Source: Undaria pinnatifida
Lineage: Eukaryota; Sar; Phaeophyceae; Laminariales; Alariaceae
NCBI GenBank assembly: GCA_012845835.1
Contig: JABAKD010000021.1
Coordinates: forward strand, 14,531,935-14,595,934
Length of the DNA stretch: 64,000 nucleotides
Direction: 5' to 3'
The notes beneath the pieces were generated by a model, which was given only the letters and a program-made list of their open reading frames with translations, searched no databases and was not told the origin of the DNA. Of this stretch, positions 10,719-22,283 are shown piece by piece. Numbering within the stretch: the first letter of the stretch is position 1; every line of letters begins with the position of its first letter. A program made the translations under genes and the position numbers.

Positions 10719-11752
10719 TCTCACATTAACTCTTGTCAAAAATCTAGAGTTCGTGGTCACACAAAGGTGCTGGAGCCCTAGGAATATCCGAAAAGCCAAA
10801 TAAAATTACAATTCGTCCGGGAAATACTACGCTTTCCTGCCTAAAACGCACGATAAGGCGAAGGGGCGCACAAGTGAAAAGATCCATTGTGTGCAAACTG
10901 AACTCCATGGCCGCGGGTGTGCACTCCACTACAGCAAAGACTATAGTTCCCCCGTTCCCACACCTAACCAACTCGGGGCTACAAACTACAGCAGTTGGGC
11001 TGCCTGCACGGCACGAACGTCACGGTAATCGTGAGCACAGACGAACGCGCCTGCTGTCTGGAGTGCTTTCAGAGTGACGACTCGCGGGAATGTAGTGAAA
11101 CAAGAGCTATCGAACCAAGAACTTCGATATAAATACCAATGATCGCCCCTCCTTTCCGAGTTATTGAACAGGTTGCAGCGCAGCTACTACGCCCGCGCCT
11201 GAAAATTGAACATTGCGGGGGGTCGTTCCCCATGAAGGGTATACAACTCTACCAACTCTACAAAAGTCAGTGACGCAAGCAACACGTTGTACTACTGCCT
11301 CGTAAAAATACCACTGAAAAAAAGACGATCGCTGCCCTCGTGATGATGGTGTGCATGCGGGTCGTGGGTCTCCGTGTGCCATCCTCCTGCTGTGAATCTC
11401 CATGGCCGCCTCATTGCCTTTGGCTCACTCGGCACGCTCCTTCGCGCTTGCTCTTGTTGACACTAAATTCCAATCGGTTCTCCTTCTCCCCCGTCCCCCC
11501 AAAAAAAAAAAATGCTCCACACAGCTTGCGGTGCTGATTTGAGAAACAAAAATTCTCGTTCAGGGAGAGTTCAATCCGTCTCTTCCCCGCCCGTCGACGA
11601 CCAGTGGCCCTCCTCCTTCGTCGTCGAATCCAGCCTTCTGCCGGCGAAGTTCCATCCACGCAAACCGAGACTGCGCCGTAGTGTGGCTCGTGGTGGCGCT
11701 TGCCTCCGCGCACGAGCATCCCGATTAACCATTGCTGCTCTGCCCACGGTTC
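10719..11752 (+). repeat. Repeat D, copy b
   Basis: Second direct copy of the 1.03-kb unit. Its 3' half (about 11190-11752) is also the left arm of an inverted repeat with copy c. Confidence 0.8.
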
Positions 11753-12340
11753 GCGCGGCTTTTTAGGCAGCATCGGCGGAACAGCAAGGCTTAATCGGGA
11801 TGCTCGCAGTGGCGGAGCAGCAATGCTTAATCGGGATGCTCGAGTGCGCGGAGGCGAGCGCTACCACGAGCCACGCTACGGCGCAATTTCGGTTCGCGCA
11901 GAGGGAACTGCGGCGACAGGAGGCTAGATTCGACGACATAGGAGGAGAGCGACTGGCCGTCGACGAGCGGGAAGAGACGGATTGAACTCTCCCAGAACGA
12001 GAGTTGTTGTTTTTTAGATCAGCACAGCAAGCTGCGTGGAGCATTATATTGTTTTTTTTAACGAGGGAGAAGGGAACCGATTGGAAATGGTCGTTCCAAC
12101 GAGAGCAAGTGCGAAGGAGCGGGCCGAGTGAGCCATAGCGATGAGGCGGCCATCGAGAACCACAGCAGGAGGATGGGACACAGAGACCCCCGACCCACAC
12201 GCACACACCATCATCATGAGAGCAGCATTCGTCTTTTTTTCAGGACTTTTTGTCGAGGCAATATAATACAAGTAGTACAATATGTTTCTTGCGTCATTGA
12301 TTTTAGTAGACTTTGTAGAAGAGTTGTACAGTATACCCCC
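11753..12340 (-). repeat. Repeat D, partial inverted copy c
   Basis: About 580 bp is the reverse complement of the second half of copies a and b: GAGAGACG/CGTCTCTTCC-like block, GGAGGATGGGACACAG and AATATGTTTCTTGCGTCATTGA landmarks. Together with copy b it makes a palindrome centred near 11760. A unit of about 60 bp, with CTTAATCGGGATGCTCG, is doubled at 11785-11850. Confidence 0.75.
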
Positions 12341-12487
12341 CATATATCCAACTATGATTCAAAACGACAAAATAAATCTACCTGATTTCAAAAAGACAAT
12401 AGAGAGAAGAGCATAGACCCCAAAAATGTGTGCGTAGGATACAACCACAAACCCAAGAGTACCGCCACTAAACTACTAACCACTGAC

Positions 12488-12671
12488 CATCTTTGTAGCG
12501 ACGTACATCTCCGCAAGGAGGTGTTTGATGCGGCGAGAAGGAAGCAGCGGGGCATGTATCGTGTTGGGTGTGAGCAGCCCCACCAACTTCTGCCACGTCG
12601 AAATAAACGAGAAGAAGCCGAACGGCAGAAACATCTCGATCACCATCTTGGCAGCAAGAAGCTCGCGAACT
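12488..12671 (-). other. Candidate single exon of unknown protein
   Basis: On the minus strand a good acceptor (TGCATTTTTCCAG) precedes 61 open codons with ordinary amino-acid composition: VRELLAAKMVIEMFLPFGFF, then a stretch with STWQKLVGLL and RRIKHLLAEMYVATKM, followed by a possible donor GTCAGT. Codon use is unbiased by repeats, unlike the neighbouring open frames, and no other copy exists in the window. No family was recognised. It could be the only host coding sequence here or an accidental open frame; the reading is tentative. Confidence 0.25.
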
Positions 12672-12997
12672 CTGGAAAAATGCACAATACACGGAGCAGA
12701 AGCGACTGGAAGGTAGGTGCTGGGGGCAGGTAATATTATAAACCAACGAGCGCGTGAGACCAGGTACCAAATCCCTCCCTTCCCTTCACAGCCCATATCA
12801 GGGCTGCGGGGCCACAAGGCAAAACGACATCGCAGACTTACGATATCCACAAAACATACCGGTGGGCTGAGCTTTCTCGACGAATTTGCCACACGCAGTA
12901 TTCTTCGAGCATTTTTTACACCTGGTATTGGTAAATCCTCCTTATCTGGGTTTGAAAGATGGAAGGCGAACTGTCGATAAAATATTGCGAAAATAAA

Positions 12998-13749
12998 AAT
13001 ACACTCCAGCTGTGAGATCGAATATTTTATCGAAGCTCATCTTTGCAAGCTGCGTGTGATGCTCCGATCGCGCGTATTACGGGTTGTGTGTCCTCCTTAA
13101 GGATAAAGGTCGGCGGCTCCCCTTGCCACTACAGTGTAGCTATCAAGGTCAACAGGGTGATGTTAGTCAGTCTGTGCGCAGAAACTATAACTCCCGTTTT
13201 TGAGGGGGACAAGTCTGACAGCTGTGGAAGGATATGCATCTCTTTATCAAGTGAATTCTGTAAGTCGAATAACCGGTGAGCGGAGGGTGGAGTTTTAAAG
13301 GACGTCGGGGCCTGGTTTTAATCAGAAGGCAGCGGAGGTGAGGGGGACCGAGGGAGGAGAGGGGGGGGGCAGGGCAGCTCAAATTGCGCGTGGAAACTAT
13401 AAATTCTTCAAGGGGATAAATCTGACGGATTTGGCAAGAATGCACCAGTTTATCATAAGGGGAGTCGGGGGGCAGCTCAATCTGTGCGTGGAAACTATAC
13501 ATTCTTTTAGGAGGATAAATGTGACGGATGTTTTGGAAAGAATGCACCAGTTCATCATGTATATCCTATAATAAGTCGTACGACCAGTGAGTGGAGGGCG
13601 GAGTGTTCGAGGGGGTAGGGGTGGGTTGAGGGGGTGGGGAGGAAGGGGGGGGAGAAGGGGGGCGGGGGTGGTGGAGGGGGGTGGGGGAAGGTGGGGGGGG
13701 GGGGGGGGGGGGGAGGTAAGGGCTTTAGGTTGCATAGATGTAGGGGTTC
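12998..13749 (+). repeat. Repeat family P, left part split by element C (copy 3)
   Basis: The terminal block at 12998 is followed by three modules with GGAAACTATA...GGGATAAATCTGAC and CACCAGTTTATCA motifs, separated by G-rich spacers (longest G run 13693-13713). The module text stops at TAGATGTAGGGGTTC and resumes at 26081, after element C. Confidence 0.75.
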
Positions 13750-14038
13750 GCGTTAAGCGCTCATGGGAATGTAGAACACCTAGGAGAACCTTCCTTGTAC
13801 GTTCCATAGCTAAAGGTCCAGAAGAGAGCACAGCAGCAATGCTGGAGGGTGAAGCGAACTCTGTGAGCCTCACCCCACCCCCATGCTCTCACTCCTTCCC
13901 CTTTCCTGTCTCCTCGAGCTTCTCGTAGCTCAACGCCAGTAATAAAAATAATCAAAGGAGAATCGGTGCTGTCTCCAAGCGAAGCTGATACCCCTGCGTC
14001 CCTTCCCTCCCAACATCCGGCACCACGACTCCTTTACA
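13750..14038 (+). repeat. 5' LTR of element C (289 bp)
   Basis: Matches the last 289 bp of the 3' LTR (25791-26080), from GCGTTAAGCGCTCATGGG to CTCCTTTACA. It ends in CA and is followed at once by the primer-binding site. Confidence 0.85.
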
Positions 14039-14041
14039 ATT

Positions 14042-14059
14042 TGGCGTCGTCGGCAGGAC
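14042..14059 (+). promoter_or_regulatory. Primer-binding site of element C
   Basis: TGGCGTCGTCGGCAGGAC starts 3 bp after the LTR. A leading TGG is complementary to the CCA end of a tRNA primer. The second family has TGGCG-CC-ACGGCAGGAC at the same place (50674-50691). The tRNA was not identified. Confidence 0.7.
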
Positions 14060-16060
14060 TCTTCAAGCCCAATCTCGGACCCGGGGAACACCCAGGGCCA
14101 CCGCGCGGTTTTTCGCGAGCGCCGCGCAGCCCTGCAAGCTCACCACGAACAGCTGGTTCTCCAACTAAAGAAGAGCGCCGAGCTCTTGCTTGGGCTCCCC
14201 CCATCCCCAACCCTTTCCACGAACCCATTCTCGCCGTCATACACGGCTACAGGTGCGACCGCGGCCACTCCGTTCCAACCGCAGCCGCTCCCCTCCCCCA
14301 CGCAACCCTCAGTGCCTGTGACCTTGCGGGCACAGCCGCTGCGGGTAGCGCCAACCCATGCGCCCGCCGAGACGCCTGGAGTCACTATTTTCCAGCTGCC
14401 ACCGCCGGCCCAGCCGGTTACCACAACCTACCAGGTGCCACCGCCTGCCCAGCCCTTGCCCTCCCCTACCCCCTTGGCATCCTCACGACCGACGGTTCTG
14501 CCGCACGAGGCTATTGATTGGGATTTCCACGACGCCACCCTCCGCTGCATGCAAGGAACACGCGGAGCAGCTTTCGCTTATGTCTCATCGGCGGCACACC
14601 GCCTGTGGGGTTTATTCGCCCCCGATAGCGACCCATCGGTCGCGTTCGTCCAGGCCCGTGCCGCCACAACTAGCGCATCCGACGAGCTCACCAGGGCCAC
14701 GAACACCCTGGTAATCGCCCTTCGTCACTTCCACAACAACGCCGGCCGCGGCTACGTGTGGAACCAGGCAGAGTACCGTCCCGACGCCACTGCACGCCCC
14801 ACCCCATCCCCCACGACGGCCGCGCCCACTGCTGCGACGCCGTCCCAGCCCACCACGAACGCGCCCACGCCGGCGACGGTCCCCACCCCGCCCCCCAGGA
14901 CAACGCCAGCCCGATCGCGACCTATGACGGACGACGAACATCATGCCGTTACGCGCCAGTACGACGTGGTGGACATGCGGAAGTTGACACCACTCGCACG
15001 CCTACCCTTCCCGGCCAACAGCGACGCCGCCGTTTACCTGGGCATGTTCCTTGCCAGCGTCAAACTGGCGATGAGGGAGATCCTCACAATCTGCAACGAG
15101 TCAAAAAGCAATCATTCGACACACCCCCGTGGGTTAAGGGATGGCACAGAACTCTCCATAAATGCTTCCGAAAGGCTCTCGGGTATCCGCAGGTCATCGA
15201 CAAGGCTAACCCGCCTCTCATCGACGATTTCTTCGTCCAAGTTGTCCAAGAACTAGGCATCGACGGGACCGGACCGTCGGCTTTTAGGAAGCTGCTGCAG
15301 CTCCTAACCAACCACTTCGACGACGGCGACCAGGGGCGCGCCTTCCAACAGCTGCACTCCTTCGGCGTACCGAGCTCAACTGACCTCTCCACGTTCCTGC
15401 GAGCGTTCAAGGAGCGTGTCTCGCTCGCACAGGGCACGGAGAAGATTTTCAAGCCCAGTGACGCTATGGTCGTCGAAATCGTACGCGGAGTTACCAGCAG
15501 TCAGTACCCGTCGCTGATGCGAACTCTCTACCCTGGGCGCCTCATGACGACCCCGCACCCGTTCGCCACGGTTGCGGATATGTGGTCGGCCTTTGAGGTA
15601 CTGGCAACAAACAAGACGCCAGTTACCAACGGCCAAGGATTTCATGCGACCTCTTCCGGCGGGCATATTACGTACTCCTCTTCACCACCACCTCCTGCGC
15701 AACACACCAACACGCTTGGCCCCGGCACTCGTGCGATGGGTTCCGCGTCAAACCCACTATATCATGAACGTAGCGGAGGCCGACCGTGACCCATTCTGCG
15801 AGGACGAGTCCGACTGGCCTCTCCGACACTACGAGGAGGCTGGCCTCTCCGACACTACGAGGAGGTGTACATGGTGACGACCACGTTTAGTACGCAGGAT
15901 CCCCCGCTGCTCACTCCGCTCCTCACGAGCTCGGCCCGTGCTTAAGCCCTACGCGCTCACGGTGGACATTGCCTTAACTTCAACGGTACGGATCACAGCA
16001 TAAAGACCTGCCCCCAGGACTTAATCAACATATACGGCAACCTCAACCCTGCTCTTGGCC
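14060..16060 (+). pseudogene. Fossil gag of element C
   Basis: The region begins with a long Pro/Thr/Ala-rich part (for example 14186-15256), followed by a helical capsid-like part within 14758-15789 (landmarks DLSTFLRAFKERVSLAQGTE and YPSLMRTLYPGRLMTTPHPF). A Cys/His cluster resembling a retroviral zinc knuckle lies near 15960-16010. Gag packages element RNA into particles. Broken. Confidence 0.7.
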
Positions 16061-16104
16061 AGCTAAACGATGGCGGCCACGCCTACCGTCAATGGCAACA
16101 ACGG

Positions 16105-16554
16105 ATGCGTTCTTACCGCCGGGGCCAGTACGAGCACAACGTCGACCGGAACTCCAACCGCTACGCCCACCGTAACGACAACCGTGGGGTCACTTACCAC
16201 AACAACAACCGGGGCGCCAACAACAACAACAACAACCGCTACAACCACGACCACTCCAACCAACATCGGGGCAACAACGGACGCTCCAACAACAGACGCC
16301 ACAACAGCGGCCGCTCCCATGACAACGGCCGCTCGCACGACAACAGCCGCTTCCACGACAACGGCAACCGACACTCGCAAGGGCAGCAATTTCAACATCC
16401 TCGTGCCGCCGCCGCATCGCAGTCGACAGCCATGACGGTACACGACCCGGCGACCTATGCCCCTTCAGCCGCCGCCCCGTCGAACATGCGGGTCGGCAAT
16501 AACAACGCGACCAACCCCAATCAACGACAACCGGACACCTTTCGCACCAACTGA
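16105..16554 (+). pseudogene. Asn/Arg/His-rich basic region of element C gag
   Basis: 149 codons of low-complexity NNNR, HDNGR and SNNRR repeats follow the zinc-knuckle-like cluster. This composition suits a nucleocapsid tail that binds nucleic acid. The repeats are based on AAC codons. Alternative frames of the same DNA give poly-Thr or poly-Val and are not considered real. Confidence 0.5.
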
Positions 16555-17254
16555 AGAGCGGGTGGTGGAGCAACTGCAGCATCTCCGCCAACAGCATTGC
16601 TGCGAAGACCGGGTCTCAAGACGCCCGAGTACACCACGTGCGTCACGACCCTCTGCCCCTGTCCCCCTACGCCCCCCCCCTACCCCAGCTCGAACCCCAA
16701 CCACTTGTTCAGGCACTGATCTTCTTGTTCCAGTGATTGCCTTGAGGTGTGGGCGGGAGGAGGCCAAGACGTCGAGCCCTACTGGGATGCTCCACTCGAC
16801 GCCTTTCCGCGACGTGCAGCGCTACTTGCCGACTATTGCTGAGATTGCAGACATTGCTAACCTGGGCGAAGTATCGACGATTACGACTACCAGCGGTTCC
16901 GGTTCACACGAAACGGCTGTTTCGTCTACCGGGCCATCGCCCCCTGAGCCCGCCTCGACCCCAGATTGGCCGCTGCTCACCCGCTCGTCACAGGACGTGC
17001 GCCCTTTTAGTGTCAACGTTGGGCCCGCGAATGACGGTTTCCCACTCGCTGCCACGGTGTTGAAAGCACCACTGTCCCTGAGCTCGAGGGACAGCCCCGT
17101 CGTACAGATGGAAGACTCGCGATCACAGTCGACCAGGACATGCTCTGAGCACCCTGCCCCGTCATCCTCGCCGGCTTCACGCATTGCGTGGACTCGGGCC
17201 ACAGGATCTGCATGCCCTAGCGAGTACAGCCCTGCTCTCTAAACGCCTGAAGAC

Positions 17255-18004
17255 ATGACCTTTCAGGCTATCCCCGCCCAGCGTGCGCTCCACCGCGTGG
17301 ACCCTCCCGGTACCTTGGCTTTGCCGAGCAATTCCCCCGCGAACTCGGGCGTTCAAGTCAGCACCGCCCGATCGGACCTGACTCTACCCCCGACAACGCC
17401 ACACGGCGACATTACCAACAATCGCCGGCACCCACCCCTGCAACACCCTTCCGACGACTCGCCCTCACCAGCACATGACATCGCGGACCCCCCGGATTCT
17501 TCCCATTTCTTCCGGAACTCCTTGTCCGTCTTCTCACAGTGGTACCTGTGCGACATCGAGTACGAAAGCGTCACGTACAACTGCGCCGAACACATGATGA
17601 TGGCGCTGAAGGCTGCGCTCTTCGGTGACACCGCGACAGAGCTCCTCATCCGAAAAACCCCCGACCCCGCCGACCAAAAATCTCTTGGACGCACCGTGTC
17701 CGGCTTCGACCAGGAGTGTTGGGAGCGACACCGCTACGACATCGTCCTCAACACCAACTTCTGCAAGTTCAGCCAAAACCCGGACCTACAACATGCGCTC
17801 GACGTAACTGGCGAGAAGCACATCGCTGAGGCCAGCCCGTACGAACTCGTCTGGGGCATCGGCTATAGGGCCGACCACCCGTTTGCCTGCGAAAGGGCGC
17901 GCTGGCGCGGTCGAAACCTGCTAGGCCGGGTACTTATAGACGTCCGCGAACGCCATCGCTCAAGCCTCCACGCAACAAGCGCCCTTGCCCCCTGCTCCGG
18001 TTAG
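17255..18004 (+). CDS. NADAR (YbiA-like, DUF1768) domain carried by element C
   Basis: A 249-codon frame has a Pro/Ser-rich leader (residues 1-83) and a NADAR domain (about 84-232). Family landmarks are present: FSQWYLCDIEYESVTYNCAE (the EH motif that precedes helix alpha, with the key Glu), MMMALKA, SLGRTVSGFD, CKFSQNPDLQHALDVTG, EASPYELVWGIG and a final WRGRNLLGRVLIDVR. NADAR proteins are N-glycosidases on ADP-ribose- or riboflavin-type substrates; some remove ADP-ribose from guanine in DNA (known for the family). The domain lies between gag and the protease, a place where Ty3/gypsy elements normally carry nothing. The frame is open across the whole domain. Start codon uncertain; it may be translated as part of a polyprotein. 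Confidence 0.85.
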   Translation: MTFQAIPAQRALHRVDPPGTLALPSNSPANSGVQVSTARSDLTLPPTTPHGDITNNRRHPPLQHPSDDSPSPAHDIADPPDSSHFFRNSLSVFSQWYLCDIEYESVTYNCAEHMMMALKAALFGDTATELLIRKTPDPADQKSLGRTVSGFDQECWERHRYDIVLNTNFCKFSQNPDLQHALDVTGEKHIAEASPYELVWGIGYRADHPFACERARWRGRNLLGRVLIDVRERHRSSLHATSALAPCSG

Positions 18005-18139
18005 CCGACACCCACCACCACCTACGCCAGCCGGGTCTTCCCCACCGCAGATGGCATCCACGAGACAAGCCCCCACCCCCTTCGACAAACGCCGAGTACC
18101 CCGCTTGGACTCCTTCTGCCACCCTCCACCCCGGACGCC

Positions 18140-19375
18140 TTGCCCAGCAGCCACTTCGCTCGGGTCTCCGCCGTCGACGGCGCAACCAATCTATACCCCA
18201 CTACTACCGCGCGGACGATACCAGAACATGGACCGTGCCTTACAAGCGGCATCCTAGCTGTCGACGACGCGTCGTTCACGACCGAAGTACTAGTCCACAG
18301 CGGACCTACCGCCGCCAAACGCTGCAAACTCGTGGCGCTGCTCGACACAGGCTCCCCTCAGTCGTTCATCACCGCCGCCGCCGTGGAACAACTGAAGGCG
18401 TCCCGGTCAGCAACGGATGAGTGCAAGCGACAGAACTCACCTCGTTCACGGGGAGGTTTCGGATCCTCGACTCCCCTCTCCACCTCCGTTTCCATCCGCT
18501 TAAGCATCCAGTTTAAGCACCACCAAACCCCCGCCGCCGCCCTGGCAGTATGGGCTTGCGTCGTTCCTGCAGGAACTATGCAGCATCCCATCCTCTTGGG
18601 GCGAGATAGCTGTATGCTCTTCGAGCGACGCTCGTATACCACGCTCCCGCGACAGCCCCAGCTGCCACACCAGCCCCCCCAACCGACCCTGGGCGAACGT
18701 TCCCTGCACCACCACGACACCAACAGGGCCTCCGCCTTCATTCCCGACGACAGATACAAAGACGACGTCTACCACCTCCGGTTCGCCGGCATAAAAGTTA
18801 TTTCGCTTTCCTCCTCGTCGAAGCTCATCAAGGTCAACCTCGTGCGCCAGTCAGGCGCCAGGGCGTTTACCGAGCAGTACATGGTCAACATGCTCCCCAG
18901 CGAGGACCTTTTCACCGACAAGGTAATTTTCGTCTCCGACGGACACCAGACTATCCCATTGTCAGGATCAACTGATCTCGAACCGGGCGACCTCCTCGGA
19001 ACCTCCCTCTCCCCGCTGGTGCAAGTACCACTGGCCACCCTTGGACACCCTTCGTTGGACCCCCCAGCCCCTCCGCCTACGCCGGGCGTGCATGCCCTAC
19101 ACGACAACATTCCTGTGGCCAGCGAGAACCCCCCACCAGCCGATCCTCACGACCCACCGACAGCCCCGTGCCCACAGCTCCTTGCACGCCTCGACGCCGA
19201 TCAACGAACTAGCTTCCTCGACCTCTGGGACCGTCTGCCGCCGCATCTGCGCGATATCATCTTCGGCCTCCACGGTTCCGGATGGTCCCCACCGGTGATC
19301 GACAACCTGGAAGATGTCCTCTGCGAGTTTCCTGACGTATTCTCCACCTCCAAGACCGACTTCGGCTCGTGCTGA
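18140..19375 (+). pseudogene. Fossil aspartic protease region of element C
   Basis: A 411-codon stretch has the retropepsin signature LLDTGSPQSF (DTGS at residues 69-72), followed by a linker and, near the end, LVR/ICEFPDVFSTSKTD-like sequence that in Ty3/gypsy elements precedes the RT domain. The protease cuts the Gag-Pol polyprotein. Confidence 0.75.
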
Positions 19376-19822
19376 TTGATGCCGTTCAAGATCACCGTAC
19401 CTCCGGACAGCGAACCAGTTCCCTCCCGCCCGTACAGGATCAACCCCATCCTTGCCAAAAAGGCCGACGCCGTCCTCGACCAGTACCTGGCCGCCGGTTT
19501 GATCCAGTATTCGACCTCTCCTTACTCCAGCCCCATGGTCGCCATCCCGAAGAAGGACGGCGGTGTCCGCATCACGATCAACTATAAGAAGCTGAACGCC
19601 ATCAGCTCCCTCGGACAGCTTCTTATTCCCCGCGTTGACAAGGTCCTCGATTCTTTAGGAAAAAGGGCGCATTTTGTCCCTCTTCGACTTGGTCTCCTCG
19701 TTCCACCAAATCACCATCGACAACGATACCATCCCTTTGACGGTGTTTTGCACGCCATACCGGCTCTTCGAGTGGCTTGTGATGCCGCAAGGCAGCAGTG
19801 CCTCCCCCGGTTGGTTCGTTAA
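19376..19822 (+). pseudogene. Fossil reverse transcriptase, fingers part (element C)
   Basis: Contains LDQYLAAGLIQYSTSPYSSP and PKKDGGVRITINYKKLNAI, the classical start of a Ty3/gypsy RT (motifs 1-2). Confidence 0.85.
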
Positions 19823-21437
19823 GGTTATTAATGAGGTCATCAAAGGTTTGGAACGCGTCGCCGCGTATCTCGACGACATCATCGTCTTCGACCCCGACCC
19901 CACCGACCATGTAGCCAACATCCGAGCCCGTTTTGGTCGCCTCTGTAAGCACCACCTCAAACTTTCCCCCTCCAAGGCCAAAATTAGCACCACAACCGCC
20001 GACTTCCTGGGGCACACCATCTCCGCTGGCGGCTACAGCCCCAACTCCGAAAAGGTCGCCGCCCCCACCAAAATGCCCACGCCCACCGACAAGAAACAGG
20101 TGCGGTCACTCCTCGGAGGTATCAACTACTACGGCAAGTTCCTACCAAACCTTTCCAGACGCCTTCGCCCTATCAACGCTCTACTCAAGCAGGGCGCCAC
20201 CTTCGACTTCACCCTCGCCATGAAAGCCACCATCCGCGCCATCCTCCACGAACTTACCGAGCCACCGATCCTCGTCTACCCCGACTGGGACGCCGTCGCC
20301 GACGACTCCCGCCCTTGCCGCCTCTACTGCGACGCTAGCATCGACGGCTTTGAAGCGACTCTCGAGCAGGAACAACCTGACGGCTTCGTCCGCCCGATAA
20401 TCTACACCAGCCGCGCCACTCTGGACTCCGAACCTTCATGGACACCCCTCGACCTCGAGGCCGGCAGCATCGTTTGGGCGATCAAGCGACTACGCGGGCA
20501 TCTGTGGTCCACCTGTTTCGGAATTTATTCGGACCACAAGGCGCTCGAGAACATCGCCAAGGTTGGTGAGCACAATGCTCGCGTCCGGCGCTGGCTCGAG
20601 TTCCTTTCGGCTTACAACTACACACTGAAGTACCGCAAAGGTACGGCCAACGGCAACGCCGACTTCCTGTCACGCCTACCACAACCTGCCACCGACGCCG
20701 ACCGCACCGGACGCCACCGCCTCACTGGCCCGGACACTGTTGGCATCTATCTCATCCGCCCCTACGGCTTCGCACCGAACGAGCCGCCTACACCGGGTAT
20801 CGGCTTGGGTGGGCTCGTGTCCCCCCCTTCAAGACCCGTTCCAACAATCCAGCCTCTTCCCTTCACCGCCGACGACTATACCGACTTCCAATTACTGGGA
20901 TCACGCATGGAGCACAACGGCATCCCCAATAACTTCGTCGGGCCTATTTCGACCCGCGACTCCGCCTCCAGGCCGCTCGTCAGCTCCGAGAATGCCGCCG
21001 TGAACACCGGCGCTCCTCCTGGTTCGGCTTCCAGGCCACCCGTCGTCTCCCCGCTGTCCCCCATTGGCGCCACGGAACCACCGCCTTCTGGTATGATCTC
21101 TTCACGAACCCGCCATCGCGCCGCCGCCGCCGCGGGAAAACCCCGATCTACCGCAGAATATGGGTTCGGACGCCGTCCGAAACCAACCGTATCTGGACAG
21201 AAGATCTACATCTACCCGTCGACCGCACACGCCGCCGGCCGGGGCCCAACCAAGGCTTCCCCCGACGACAATGCCTCCAGCTGCCGTCCCCACGCCGCCC
21301 GCGTCACCCGCACCAACCGCACCAAGACCGGCGCCTCCTTCGACGACTTCTCCGACGTCCCCATCAACACCGCCACTTCTGCTGTGGGATCCTGTTGTCG
21401 ACATCAACATCGACCCCCACCTCCTCGCCCGCGTTGA
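19674..21437 (+). pseudogene. Fossil reverse transcriptase (palm) and RNase H of element C
   Basis: A 587-codon stretch. RT landmarks are FDLVSSFHQI (motif A region, residue 4 on), FEWLVMPQGSSASPG, and AAYLDDIIVF with the catalytic YLDD at 65-68. DFLGHTISAGGYSPNSEK and the RT connection follow. RNase H spans about 215-345 (RLYCDASIDGFEATL, TPLDLEAGSIVWAIK, YSDHKALENI, YRKGTANGNADFLSRLP). The tail (about 340-587) is Pro/Ser-rich linker toward integrase. These domains copy the element RNA and degrade it. Confidence 0.9.
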
Positions 21438-21858
21438 GCGCTACACCTACAGAGACCGGGCGCGCGAACAACGCTCAGAGCGTGTGTCCTACGCCGCCAT
21501 CCGCTTCATATCGTTGGACTCCCCTTCTCCGCCGCCGGCTGGCCTCTTGGATTTCATCCCCTCGGCCCGGCGCCCACTACTCTCCGACGTCCTCGCACTT
21601 GCCGCTGAAGGCAGACTCCACCGCACTGACGACGAAACAGCCCTCCTGGTCCAACGACCACCCACATCTCAACCCGGGAACAGCTTTCCGCCACCCGCAC
21701 CTTATCCCCCCCGCGTCTACGTTCCAATGCTGATGCGCCCCTGGGTGCTGAACACATGCCACGCCGACACCTCCCTACACCTTGGAGTTACCCGGACGGT
21801 TCGCATGTTGGCTCGGTTCTACTGGTGGATCGGCATGGACGTCTCCGCCCGTTGGTGA
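21400..21858 (+). pseudogene. Fossil integrase zinc-binding end (element C)
   Basis: Contains the H-H-C-C-type zinc region typical of the integrase N terminus, with VYVPMLMRPWVLNTCHADTS and LHLGVTRTVRMLARFYWWIG. The catalytic core continues downstream in degraded form (about 21860-22280). Confidence 0.75.
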
Positions 21859-22283
21859 ATCCGCCGCTCCCTTCACTGCCAGGCGCGCAAGACCTCCCGA
21901 CACACCATTTGCTGGCAGACCCTCTCCCTCCCTTAACCCAACGGCCCTGGCATCACCGTCAGCATCGACTACTTCGGGCCCCTACCTCTCACACCGTGCG
22001 GGAACGTGCACATCCTTTCATTTACCGACCGTTTCAGCTGCCGGGCCGACATGTTCGCTGTCTCGGCAGAGTACTTCACGGGTGCCGGAACTGCCGACAT
22101 CCTGCTCAACGAGTACATCCCTCTCTGAGGGTGCCCGGTGACGCTCCTCTCCGACAATGGTCAACAATTCACCTCCAAGCTGGCGACCATCGTCTATGAC
22201 CGCGTCGGCATCCGCAAGGTCAACACGCCTATCACCCCAGCACCAACGGCGGCGTCGAGTGGGTCAACCATTTACTGGCCCAG

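Noticed and set aside
16063-16443. Poly-Val/Ala and poly-Thr frames over element C gag tail
   Set aside because: Alternative frames of AAC-type repeats; the Asn/Arg/His frame is the better reading.
18358-18759. Antisense frames over protease and RT of element C
   Set aside because: Shadows of the coding strand; no independent motif.
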